A DNA stretch of 64,000 bases from PALSA-505 sp035308365 (lineage in GTDB: Bacteria > Actinomycetota > Actinomycetes > Streptosporangiales > Streptosporangiaceae). Shown here piece by piece: positions 1 through 8,694 of this stretch. Within the stretch, counting starts at the first letter, position 1; each line of letters starts with the position of its first letter. Location of the stretch: NCBI GenBank assembly GCA_035308365.1, contig DATGGU010000183.1, positions 1 through 64,000 of the forward strand, written 5' to 3'. Both the position numbers and the translations under genes were made by a program. The notes under the pieces were generated by a model. It had not been told where the DNA came from. It saw only the letters and a program-made list of their open reading frames with translations, and did no database searches.

Positions 1-473
1 AGAAGCGCGGGCTCTCCGCTGGTTCCTGAGGTCAGCATCAGGTAGGCGCCTGACGAGCGCCCGGGGACCGGGCGGGCACCCCCGGCACCGGCCAGGGATG
101 AGACCTTGATAACCGGAAGTCCTCGCAGCACTCCGGTCTCCACGAAGGTGATCGCGGCTTGGGGACGCAGTGCGGTGAGCTGGCGGGTGAGTGCGGCCGG
201 GGGCATGGCCGCGTCGAGGATGGCCCACCGGGCTCCGGCCGCCAGTACGCCTAGCAGGACCCCGGGCAGGTGGATGCCGCGGGCGGCCAGCACGGCCACG
301 GTGCCGCCTGGCCTCACCCCGGCGTCCTCCAGCGCGGCGGCGGTCGCATCGCGGAGTGTGCCGACGTCGCGGTAGGTCAGTATTCCTTGCGGCCCGGTGA
401 CCGCGATACTGTCCGGGTGGGCGGCTATGGCCGAGGCGGCCAGCTCCAGCAGGCCGGGCCGTGCCAGTCTGGC
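1..473 (-). pseudogene. NRPS adenylation-domain fragment (next module, frameshifted)
   Basis: Read on the minus strand from about 473 toward 1, a frame one base off the upstream NRPS ORF encodes the start of an adenylation domain: a segment ending LLELAASAIAAHPDS, then LTYRDV, and an A3-like core YLMLTSGTSGEPALL near the window edge. It continues the A-PCP-C protein at 425-2914 but is out of frame with it: the C-domain ORF stops at 425 while this homology begins at about 470. So either a real one-base frameshift or a sequence error breaks the gene. The piece runs off the window at base 1, so it is partial at its 3' end. Confidence 0.6.
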
Positions 474-2914
474 CGGGGAGCGTCCCAGTCCGGCAGGGCG
501 GTGCCCGGTGGGCGCAGCGATGCCTGGCCGGCGGGCCGGTCCGGGTGCGCCGTCAATTCGGTGAGCAGGAAAGCGAAGCCGGCCAGCAGTGCGTCGATCC
601 GGCTGGCGTCGTAGAGGTCGAGGTTGTAGACGGCGCGCAGGTCGATCGCCTCGCCCCGGTCGCCGGCGTACAGGGTCAGGTCGAACAGCGATCCGGGCAG
701 GCCGGGCTGCATCGGCTCGGCGGTGATGCCGGGCAGGCCGAGGCGGGCCGCCGTGAAGTCGTAGGCGTTGAACAGGATCTGGATCAGCGGGGTGCGGGCC
801 AGATCCCGGGGGATGCCGGCCGAGCTGACGATGCGGTCCAGCGGCGCGCCGGTGTGGGCGGCGGCGGCGGCGATCTCGTCCCGGCAGCGCAGTACGTGGC
901 CGGCGAAGCTGGCCTCGTCGGTGATCCGGAGCCGGAGCGGCAGGATGTGCAGGAAGAACCCGGCCACGTCATGGAAGGCCGGGTCGCCCCGGTCCGCGAA
1001 CGGGGTGCCGGCGAGCAGGTCGTGCTGGCCGGTCAGGCGCCGCAGTAGCTGGCCGAACCCGGCCAGCAGCACCGCGAACGAGGTTGCCCCGAGGCTGGCG
1101 GCAAGATCCCGCACCCGGCCGGCGGCCGGGCCGGCCAGCTCGATCTGGCTGCTGGCGCCGTGGAAGGTCTGCACCGGTGGGCGTGGCCGGTCCCGCGGCA
1201 GGTCGAGCACGTGCGGCGCCCCGGACAGGTGCTCGGTCCACCAGGCGGTGTCCGGGCCGGCCCGGGTGGCCTGCCGGGCGGCGAGGGCGGCCACGTAGCC
1301 GGTGAACGACGGGCGGGCCGGGGTGGCCGGGATGCCTGCGTCGAGGGCGGCACGGTAGGCGGTGGCCAGGTCCCGGTACAGGATGTGCTGGGACCAGCCG
1401 TCGAAGACGATGTGGTGGATGGTGAGGGCCAGTATGTGGTCTTCGGGAGCGAGCTTGATCAGCATGGCCCGCCAGGGTGGCCCAGCGGCCAGGTCGAAGA
1501 CGCGGCCCGCTTCGGCATCCAGGTGCGACTGGGCCCGCCTCCGCCGTCCGGAATCCAAAATCATGGAAAGATCGACAGTGGTCAACCCCAGGTCAGACCG
1601 GGGGGCGACCGTTACCTCCGGTATTCCGGCGCTGTCGCGGATCCGCCAGCGCAGCACCTCCTGGCGGTCGGCTACCGCGCGCAGGGCCGCGGTCAGCGCC
1701 GGGACGTCGAGCGTGCCGCGCAGGCGCTGGGCGAGGGCGATGTTGTGCACCGGTGTGCCGGGCGTGAGCTGCTCCACGAACCACAGGCGGCGCTGGCCGG
1801 GCGACAGTTCGGGGGCGGTGGCCGTGGCGGCGGCCTGCCAGTCGGCCGGGGGAGCGGTGGCCAGGCGGGCCGCGATCCCGGCCTGGGTGCGGGCGGTGAA
1901 GACGTCCTCGACCGTGAGCTGGCGGCCGGTCTGCGCGGCCAGCTCGGACACCAGGCGCATGGCCAGGAGGGAATCGCCGCCGGCCGCGAAGAAGTCGGCG
2001 TCCGGGGCGGCGCCGAGCAGTCGCGCCCACAGCGCGGCGACGGGGCCACCGGCCGGCGGAGCGGGCGCGTCCGGTCCCCGGTCATCTCCGGCGGGCGTGT
2101 CCGGTGCCCGGTCGTCTCCGGCGGCCGCCTGCGCTCGCAACGCTCCAATGTCGACTTTTCCGGCCACGGTGAGCGGGAGCGACCCGACGGTGACGATCCT
2201 GGCCGGGACCATGTAGGCGGGAAGCCGGCTCGCGCAATAGTCCCTGACGCCGGCCAGGCCTGGCCCGGCCGGGACCAGGTAGGCGGCCAGCCGCAGGTGG
2301 CCGGCTGGAGCGGGCTCGGCGTCCACCACCGCCTGGCGGACGCCGGGGTGAGCGCGCAGCACCGCCTCGACCTCGCCCATCTCCACCCGCTGCCCGTGGA
2401 TCTTGACCTGGCGGTCAAGGCGGCCGAGGAAGGCCAGGTTCCCGTCCTGCTGCCAGGCCGCGCGGTCGCCGGTGCGGTACAGCCTGGCACCGGGCTGGGC
2501 GCCGAACGGGTCGGCGATGAAGCGCTGCGCGGTCTGGCCGGGCTGCCCGGTGTATCCCAGGGCGAGCTGGGGGCCGCCGATGCACAGCTCGCCGGGGACT
2601 CCGGGTGGGCAGGGTTCGAGGCGCTCACCGAGTACGTAGGCGGTGCAGTCGCCCAGCGGGCGGCCGATGGGCAGCGGGCGGTCCCAGGCGCCGCTCAGTT
2701 CGGTGCCGGTCACACACACCGTCGTCTCGGTCGGGCCGTACCAGTTGTGGAACCGGCGCCGCGGGCCGGACCAGCGGGCGACCTGCCCGGGGTCGGGCGG
2801 CTCGCCGGCGGTGAGGAGGTCCGCGAGGCCGGGCAGCCGGTCCGGGGCGAGCAGCGGCAGCACGGCCGGGGGAAGCGCCCCCCAGGTCACCCGGTGCTCT
2901 TCCAGGAACCGCAA
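425..2914 (-). pseudogene. NRPS fragment: partial A domain, PCP, C domain
   Basis: Non-ribosomal peptide synthetase piece of 829 residues. The first ~265 residues are only the C-terminal part of an adenylation domain (NWYGPTETT, the A5 core, near residue 57; YRTGDRA; GRLDRQVKIHGQRVE; NRxTVAGKVD-like end). A carrier domain follows with FFAAGGDSLLAMRL (phosphopantetheine serine near residue 315), then a condensation domain with HHIVFDGWS (HHxxxDG, near residue 500). The roughly 260-residue N-terminal half of the A domain is absent: the reading frame opens with a TTG at 2914 and an in-frame TGA lies just upstream. The 3' end loses frame before the next A domain. Truncation at one end and frameshift at the other indicate a decayed remnant; an assembly error could explain only the frameshift. 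Confidence 0.75.
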
Positions 2915-3046
2915 CTGTCACCACAGCCAACCTGTCAGTCAAGACCCCCCGCGCATCCTGGAACCGTGGGGTGGCCGCCGGCCCGCGGTGGCCCGGCAGC
3001 GCTGAGCCTTCCCGCCGGTATTGACCTGACCGGGCTGGCCGGTTGA

Positions 3047-3601
3047 TCAGCGGTCGTAGTACGTGGTCTGCCGCTGGTCCAGAGGGATGGTCTGGCCGTC
3101 CGGCCCGGCGCTCCTTCGGCGCTTGCGCTGGTGCACCGTCCGGGCGCTCATGGCCATGGGATAGATGACCAGCGTGATGACCAGGCCCAGGGCCAGGTTG
3201 ATGAGGGCGGTCGCGATCTTCGTGCTCAGCGAAACCGAGAGGGTCAGCGGCAGGACCACGGCGATCAGCGTGATCAGCACCATGATCCACTGGAAGAACG
3301 TCCCAGGCGCGGGGACGGCCAGGCACAGCAGGTGCATCAGCGCGGTCGCCACGATCGCCGCCGCCGCGGCGCCCAGGGCATATTCCGCCGTGGTCGCGTT
3401 ACCCCAGATGCCATCGCCCTTCGGCGCCAGCACCACCGCGTGGAAGATGCCGCGCGCGATCAGCAGCCCGGCGAACGCCGCGAGCGCGGCCACCACCGCC
3501 GTCGCGACCCCGCCTGCCCACAATCGGCCCGCGTCCACCCCATACCGGGTGTCCCGGGGAGGGTCCACGTTTCCGCCATATCCAGCCGTCAAGGTAACCA
3601 C
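3047..3601 (-). CDS. DUF6069-like four-helix membrane protein
   Basis: A 184-residue protein with about four hydrophobic helices (approximately residues 30-52, 75-97, 103-127 and 130-150), a short polar N-terminus and a basic C-terminal tail rich in Arg. This layout matches the actinobacterial DUF6069 family, whose function is unknown; the family call is from memory of its organisation rather than a search. It starts with GTG at 3601, and the ribosome site is weak. It lies between the NRPS remnant and the LuxR regulator, transcribed in the same direction as both but separated by over 100 bases from each. No catalytic motif is visible. Confidence 0.6.
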   Translation of the reverse strand: MVTLTAGYGGNVDPPRDTRYGVDAGRLWAGGVATAVVAALAAFAGLLIARGIFHAVVLAPKGDGIWGNATTAEYALGAAAAAIVATALMHLLCLAVPAPGTFFQWIMVLITLIAVVLPLTLSVSLSTKIATALINLALGLVITLVIYPMAMSARTVHQRKRRRSAGPDGQTIPLDQRQTTYYDR

Positions 3602-3716
3602 CTCATTACAGCCGACCGCGCCACCTGCCAGCGCGATCCGCCGCTCGGCTATGTCCTATCGGCCACCGCCTACCCAACGGAACCTGTCTCACACCACCAG
3701 CCGGGCTCTGCGGGAG

Positions 3717-6599
3717 TCAGGCAGGCGGGGGGCAGCCGAGTTCGCCGAGTTTGGCCAGGCCCTCTTCGGCGCGCTCGCCGTCGAGCAGGACCAGGGTGCA
3801 CGCACGCTCAAACTCGGCCCCGATGTGCTCCCAGCCCGCCACGGACCGTTCGAGGGCGGCCCGGTCGCCGGTCAGCCGTCCCTGCGCGCGGGCCAGGCAG
3901 GCCGCCGCCCACTTGTTCTCCTGGCCGGCCGGCTCTGCGGCTTCCAGCACGCTCCCGGCGTCGGGCTGGCCGGCCACGACGGCAACCTCGGCGGCGATCG
4001 CCCAGGCGTAGGGGCGAAGCGAGTGCCAGTATCCCAGGTCGTACCAGCCCCCCGGCTTGGGGCGGTAGTCACCGATCGCGGCCATGGCGGCGCCGATGTC
4101 GCCAGCGTGCAGGCAGATGCGAGCCTCTGTGAAGGCTACGGCAGGCTTGAGGCTGTCGGACATCTGGCCCATCTTGTTCCGGGTGAGTTCGTGCGCCCGG
4201 GTGAGCCACAGACTGCGGCCTTCCTCATTGCCGCGCAGGCCATGGGCCAGGATGACGCCATAGACGGCGGGTCCCATGATGTCGCCGGGTGGGCACCCGG
4301 CCCGCTGCCAGGCTCCCCACATGTCCGTGGCCGTGGCGAACGCCTCATCGAACCCGCCTTGCAATACCAGCGGGAGGATCAGCTTGCTGGCGCCCACGTG
4401 CGGCAGCCTGTGGGCTACCTCGTCCTGCTGAGCCTCCTTGGCGGCTTTGATGGCTCCCCGGAGATCACCCGCGGTCACGGCTATCGCGGCAATCATGTGG
4501 TAGGTGTCGACGATCTCCGTTCCCGCCCGGGGGTCGTGCCATCGCAACTGGCCGAGCAGTTCGCGGCGCTCCCGGATGAGCCGGTACGCTTCGACGATCC
4601 TGCCCTGCTGGTCCAGCGCGTTGACGACAGCGTCCAGCGCGCCGCTGATCAGTACCGGGTCGTTGGCCGCCCGCGCCGCGGTAAGGGCCTCGCCGGACAG
4701 GATGGGATGCGGGACAGCCCTGTTCGGGAGCTTGGTCCAGGCCTTGGCGGCCGTGATGTAGGCCGTGGCGACCGGGTCACCGGGCGGGCAGACGTCCTGC
4801 GCCTCCGCGAGCAGCTCGCGGAGCAGTTCGTTCGGCTTCTTCTCGGAGAAGTCCAGGTGGAACCGGTCTGCGATGATGGCGGCGTAGGCCAGGGCGATCG
4901 CTTGGCCGGAGGTGTCACCTGCCTCCTTCGCCTGCTCGGCCGACTCACACAGCCAGTCGAACGCCGCGTCGTTGTGCCCGATCGCCAGGGCCGCGTCCGC
5001 CGCGCTGCGTAGATCCGCGGCGGCTTCACGGTACCCCGAAGCCAGCCCGGCGGCGTCCGCGTAGTGCTCGCAGGCCTCGACCACGAATCCGCTGGCGTAG
5101 GCAAGGTGGCCCAGTGCGCGGGCGAACCGGTGGACCCGAGCCCGCCAGCCGCCCGGGCCGGGGCCGCCGGCCGCCGCGGTGCCCAGCGACCTGGCATGAT
5201 CGAGCGCGGACCGCAGGTCGGCCACGACCGCCTTGAAGGTGTCCTGCCATGGCGCGCCCGCCTCTGCCACCAACCGGCGTTCCAGGTCATCGGCGGTGTC
5301 CGCTGCCCAGTCGAGATGAGCGGCCAGGACTCTCGCCTCCTCACCACCCTCGGCCAGCCGGAGCCGGTCCAGGGCGTAGGCCCGGATGGTCTCCAGCGTT
5401 CGCCACCGGCTGCCCGCCGGGCCGTCCCCGTGGACGAGCAGGCTCTTGTCCGTGAGCCTGCCGATCAGGTCGACCACCGCCCCACGGCCGTAGCCCATGG
5501 ACACCGCGAGTGCCGCATCGAGGTCGAATCCCCCGGCGAAGACGCCGAGCCGCCGGAACATGGCACGCTCGTCCTCATCCAGCAGGTCGTGGCTCCAGTC
5601 GATCACCGCGCGCAGCGAGCGGTGCCGTTCCTGGGCGCTGCGGCTTCCCTTCAGCAGCCGCAGGTGATCGTTCAGCCCGGCGAGCAGGCCCTCGACGCCG
5701 AGCGACGCGCACCGCGCCGCGGCCAGCTCGATGGCCAGTGGCATCCCGTCCAGGCGCTCACACACCTCGTCGACCCGTGCGGGGGGAGGGGTGAGCTCCG
5801 GGTCGATGGCCCGGGCGCGGTCCATGAACAGCGCCGCCGCCTCTGAGCCTGCCGCGCAGCCGTCCCGGCGGCGATGCGGCAGCGGCAGAATGCTGACCGC
5901 GCGCTCCCCGGCAATCGCCAGTTTCTCCCTGCTGGTGGCCAGCACGCTCAGCCCGTCGCAGTTGGCCAGCAGCTTCTCGGTGAACTCGGCCACCACGTCG
6001 AGCACATGCTCGCAGTTGTCCATGACCAGCAGTGACCGGCCGCGCGCCAGGTACTCGTGCAGCGCCACGTCCAGGTCACCACCCCGGTCGGTGACGCCTA
6101 CTAAAGCGGCAACCAACTGCACGACCTGGGCGAACGAGGGTTCCCGCACCAACCCCAGGTCGACGAAGTGCACGCCGAGCTGGTACTTCTCCTTCTCCTT
6201 CCCGGCAGTCTCGGCCGTCTTCGCCGCCAGCCGGGTCTTGCCCACCCCACCGGGCCCGACCAAGCTCACCACCCGGCTTTCCTTGAGCGCGTCGAGCACC
6301 GCCACCCGCTCGCTCTCCCGGCCGATGAAACTGGTCCGGTACGGTGGCAGGCCGGGAACCGGGGCCCCGCCGTCCGCTGCGGCCGGCCTTGCCGCCGTGA
6401 CAGGCGCGAGTGCTGCCAGTTCGCGCCGGTCGGCCGCGCCGAACTTGCGCAGCAGCGACGACACGTGACTTTCGACCGTCCGCACGGAGATGTGCAGCCG
6501 GGAGGCGATCTGGGCGTTGGTCAGGTGCCTGCCTACCGCCTGGAGTACCTCGGCTTCTCGTTGTGACATACCGGCGGGATTAGTTGTCTCCGCGCTCAC
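3717..6599 (-). CDS. LuxR-type regulator with NB-ARC/AfsR-like ATPase
   Basis: A 960-residue putative transcription factor. An N-terminal LuxR helix-turn-helix occupies residues 10-65 (MSQREAEVLQ, then LTNAQIASRLHISVRTVESH). An NTPase follows: Walker A GPGGVGKT at 115-122 and Walker B-like LLVMDNCEH at about 190-198. Next comes a winged-helix-like block (LLDEDERAMFRRLGVFAGGF, near residue 335), then a long helical tetratricopeptide-like region to the C-terminus. The HTH-first order differs from classical LAL regulators, where HTH is C-terminal, but is common in this actinobacterial ATPase subfamily. The ligand is unknown. Neighbours give no pathway hint; the adjacent NRPS is degraded. Promoter signals were not clear in the 120 bases upstream. 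Confidence 0.82.
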   Translation of the reverse strand: MSAETTNPAGMSQREAEVLQAVGRHLTNAQIASRLHISVRTVESHVSSLLRKFGAADRRELAALAPVTAARPAAADGGAPVPGLPPYRTSFIGRESERVAVLDALKESRVVSLVGPGGVGKTRLAAKTAETAGKEKEKYQLGVHFVDLGLVREPSFAQVVQLVAALVGVTDRGGDLDVALHEYLARGRSLLVMDNCEHVLDVVAEFTEKLLANCDGLSVLATSREKLAIAGERAVSILPLPHRRRDGCAAGSEAAALFMDRARAIDPELTPPPARVDEVCERLDGMPLAIELAAARCASLGVEGLLAGLNDHLRLLKGSRSAQERHRSLRAVIDWSHDLLDEDERAMFRRLGVFAGGFDLDAALAVSMGYGRGAVVDLIGRLTDKSLLVHGDGPAGSRWRTLETIRAYALDRLRLAEGGEEARVLAAHLDWAADTADDLERRLVAEAGAPWQDTFKAVVADLRSALDHARSLGTAAAGGPGPGGWRARVHRFARALGHLAYASGFVVEACEHYADAAGLASGYREAAADLRSAADAALAIGHNDAAFDWLCESAEQAKEAGDTSGQAIALAYAAIIADRFHLDFSEKKPNELLRELLAEAQDVCPPGDPVATAYITAAKAWTKLPNRAVPHPILSGEALTAARAANDPVLISGALDAVVNALDQQGRIVEAYRLIRERRELLGQLRWHDPRAGTEIVDTYHMIAAIAVTAGDLRGAIKAAKEAQQDEVAHRLPHVGASKLILPLVLQGGFDEAFATATDMWGAWQRAGCPPGDIMGPAVYGVILAHGLRGNEEGRSLWLTRAHELTRNKMGQMSDSLKPAVAFTEARICLHAGDIGAAMAAIGDYRPKPGGWYDLGYWHSLRPYAWAIAAEVAVVAGQPDAGSVLEAAEPAGQENKWAAACLARAQGRLTGDRAALERSVAGWEHIGAEFERACTLVLLDGERAEEGLAKLGELGCPPPA

Positions 6600-6723
6600 A
6601 CACTCACCAATCCGTGCCTCATCTGGGGCCTATCCGTATGGGATCCGTGGTGTCCACGAATCCTGGAAGCGCCGCTCTCCAGCAGGCTTACACCTACAAG
6701 AACGCTACTTCAAGGAGAGCCCA

Positions 6724-6930
6724 ATGAACCACATCCAGTCCGCCGCCAGCGTTGCGCGTTCCCTGGTCTCCCGCCGCGGCCTGCGCGCCACGTTTCCGCA
6801 CCTGACCCCCGCCGGCCACCGCTGGCGGGGGTCATTCCATGTCAGACGTGGGATGAACAGCGAAGGGCCCCACCGCACGGTGCCAATAACCGGCCGCAGG
6901 AGCGGTGGGGCCCACCCGGCTTCGGCCTGA
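6724..6930 (+). CDS. Possible small basic peptide or leader ORF
   Basis: A 68-codon ORF starts at ATG 6724 with a good ribosome site (AAGGAGA at about 6712-6718). The product is short, basic and serine/arginine rich with no recognisable domain. Two strong inverted repeats (6804-6833 and 6865-6913) lie inside it, which is unusual for coding sequence. The first ~27 codons may instead be a leader peptide or a spurious start ahead of a terminator. It is oriented away from the LuxR gene and converges on the TIGR03118 gene. Function unknown. Confidence 0.3.
   Translation: MNHIQSAASVARSLVSRRGLRATFPHLTPAGHRWRGSFHVRRGMNSEGPHRTVPITGRRSGGAHPASA
6804..6833. terminator. 10-bp stem hairpin
   Basis: GACCCCCGCC (6804-6813) and GGCGGGGGTC (6824-6833) form a perfect 10-bp stem with a 10-base loop. 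There is no T-run. It could terminate or attenuate the transcript carrying the small ORF at 6724. Confidence 0.45.
6865..6913. terminator. 12-bp stem hairpin between convergent units
   Basis: GGGCCCCACCGC (6865-6876) pairs perfectly with GCGGTGGGGCCC (6902-6913) across a 25-base loop. It lies 35 bases beyond the stop codon of the minus-strand TIGR03118 gene, the expected place for its transcription terminator. It may also serve plus-strand transcripts. No T-tract is present, which is usual in high-GC actinobacteria. Confidence 0.6.
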
Positions 6931-6947
6931 CGCCGGGTCGAGGGGGG

Positions 6948-8066
6948 TCAGGAGGCGGGCGTGAGGATGCCCACCAGGCCGTTGGCGTAGCCGCCCGGGC
7001 CGGCGCTGAACACGATCGACCCGGCGCCGCCGAACGCGGAGCTGCCCTGCCTCAGCCCCCACAGGCCGTTGATCACGACCGGGGCGCCATTGCTGTACAG
7101 CGGGCCGGCGAAGGCACCGGTCTTCTTGTTGAACGCGTTGATCCAGCCGTTGCCGAGGTTGCCCACCAGCAGGTCACCGGCGAACGAGCCGAACCCGCTC
7201 GGCGCGATGGCCAGGCCCCACGGCTCGTTCAGCGGGCTGCTGCTCCCGTTGGAGATGAGGTGGTGCACCAGCTTGCCGTTGACGGTGAAGACATCGACGA
7301 CGCCGCGGCCCGCGCCGGGGACCACGTCGGTCTTGGCCTTGTTCTGCTTGCCATAGGTGACGTAGAGGTTCGAGCCGATGAGCTGGATTCCGAACGGCAC
7401 GTAGCCGGCCGGGAGCTTCGGGTCCTTGAACTCGGTGGGGGCCGAGACCGGGGCGAACATGCTGTTGAAGATGTCGATCGTGCCGTTGTGCACGTCGGTG
7501 GCGAACAGTTCGGGTCCGGCCGCGGTGCTGGTGGCCTCGGCCAGCCCCTTGAGGATGGCTCCGGCCGGGGTCTTGCCACCGGCCCCACCGGCCGGGCTGT
7601 CCTCCACGGTGAACTTCGAGCCGCCGTTCCACGCGGCGATCTCACCGGACGGAGTCGTGCCGATCCCGTCGGAGTCCACGATGAACGCGGCCGCGCTGCC
7701 GGTTGCGCCGCCCACCGGGAAGGCGCTGGAGTCGCTGTTGAAGACCTGGCCGGTGGGGTTGCCGCCGGGCACCTTGACGGTCAGGTCCAGCGTCACGCCC
7801 TTCGGCCCGCCCGAGTAGACCGAGGCGTGCCCCGAGTTGTTGTCCGACACCCACAGGGGCGACGACGGGCTGGCGGCCATGCCCCAGGCGTTGGTCAGGT
7901 TCGGGTCCACCAGCTTGGCGCCGAACGTGGAGTTGTTGGCGACGAGGTTGGTCTGGGTGAAGTTGTTGGTCGCGGTGGTGGCCGAGACCGATGGCACGGT
8001 GGCGGCCATCAGCCCAAGCGCCCCGATGGCCACCATAGAGGTGGCCTGCCACCGGGAATTGCGCAT
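6948..8066 (-). CDS. Secreted TIGR03118 family protein
   Basis: A 372-residue exported protein. ATG 8066 is preferred because AAGGGA lies just upstream; the longer reading frame to 8141 adds no plausible signal sequence. Residues 1-30 form a signal peptide (charged start, hydrophobic MVAIGALGLMAATV, cleavage near SVSA). The mature part is rich in Gly, Asn and Thr with recurring NAWGM, NEPWGLAIAPSGFG and NGLWGLRQG patterns, typical of TIGR03118 proteins that resemble NHL/beta-propellers. Biochemical role unknown. It is monocistronic: a hairpin follows it, and a decayed dehydrogenase fragment lies upstream on the opposite strand. Confidence 0.8.
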   Translation of the reverse strand: MRNSRWQATSMVAIGALGLMAATVPSVSATTATNNFTQTNLVANNSTFGAKLVDPNLTNAWGMAASPSSPLWVSDNNSGHASVYSGGPKGVTLDLTVKVPGGNPTGQVFNSDSSAFPVGGATGSAAAFIVDSDGIGTTPSGEIAAWNGGSKFTVEDSPAGGAGGKTPAGAILKGLAEATSTAAGPELFATDVHNGTIDIFNSMFAPVSAPTEFKDPKLPAGYVPFGIQLIGSNLYVTYGKQNKAKTDVVPGAGRGVVDVFTVNGKLVHHLISNGSSSPLNEPWGLAIAPSGFGSFAGDLLVGNLGNGWINAFNKKTGAFAGPLYSNGAPVVINGLWGLRQGSSAFGGAGSIVFSAGPGGYANGLVGILTPAS

Positions 8067-8197
8067 GACGGTTCCCTTCGTCGTTGTCACAGCGGGGAGC
8101 TCGGTCACCCGTACCACGGACGCCGCCGAGGTCCGGTTCAACGGCTGGCAAATCGCGGAAATGATTTGCCCAAGCGCACAGTTACAAGCCGTCCGGC

Positions 8198-8533
8198 GTG
8201 AGCTGGGCGGCGGCCGGCGGCGTCGGCTCCCTGGCCGTCCAGTTCGGCGGCGGCTACGTGGATCTGGCTGTCGAGCTGGGCGTGCCCACGGACCGGATCG
8301 ACACGATCATCGACTGGCCGGCCGCCGCGCGCACCGGCGCCAAGGCCGAGGGCATGGCAACGGTCAAGGACCCGGCCGCCGTCCTGACCGAACTGGCGGG
8401 CCTGGTCGCCGCCGGCCAGCTCACCATCCCCATCACCCGCACCTGCCCGCTGGACCAGGTGCAAGACGCCTTCCGTGAACTGGCGCAACGGCACACCCGG
8501 GGGAAGATCGTCCTCCTGCCTTGGCCCGCCTGA
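8198..8533 (+). pseudogene. Remnant of zinc-type/quinone-reductase-like MDR dehydrogenase
   Basis: A 111-residue frame holds two separated parts of an NADP-dependent medium-chain dehydrogenase. It begins in the nucleotide-binding loop (AAGGVGSLAVQ), then jumps to the C-terminal segment (GVPTDRIDTI ... QRHTRGKIVLLP). The roughly 130-residue N-terminal catalytic domain and about 50-70 residues of the Rossmann fold between the two parts are missing. No proper start codon context exists. This is a decayed gene with both 5' truncation and an internal deletion. Confidence 0.7.
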
Positions 8534-8576
8534 CGGGCTGTTCGCCTGCCCGCCTGACACCTGGATTATTTAATTC

Positions 8577-8669
8577 GAAGGGCTTTTTTACGAAGCCGGC
8601 TGGACTGGTTGGTCACCGCGGTCATTCGCGTAACCAACCAGGTTCCCAGCCATCGTAAAAAAGCCCTTC
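8577..8669. repeat. 93-bp near-perfect hairpin element
   Basis: Outer arms GAAGGGCTTTTTTACG (8577-8592) and CGTAAAAAAGCCCTTC (8654-8669) are perfect complements. Further paired segments are concentric: GGCTGG/CCAGCC (8598-8603, 8646-8651), CTGGTTGGT/ACCAACCAG (8605-8613, 8633-8641) and CGCG/CGCG (8617-8620, 8627-8630). In all about 35 base pairs share one centre near 8623. The T/A runs at the ends suit a bidirectional terminator for the peptidase gene ending at 8695. The length and symmetry also suit a MITE-like element. Flanks are AT-rich, unlike the surroundings. Confidence 0.75.
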
Positions 8670-8694
8670 TGGTTTAAATATGGAGAAGATCCTT

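Noticed and set aside
1160..3046. 628-residue plus-strand ORF
   Set aside because: It is the antisense shadow of the NRPS; the minus strand carries clear A, PCP and C motifs and this frame has none.
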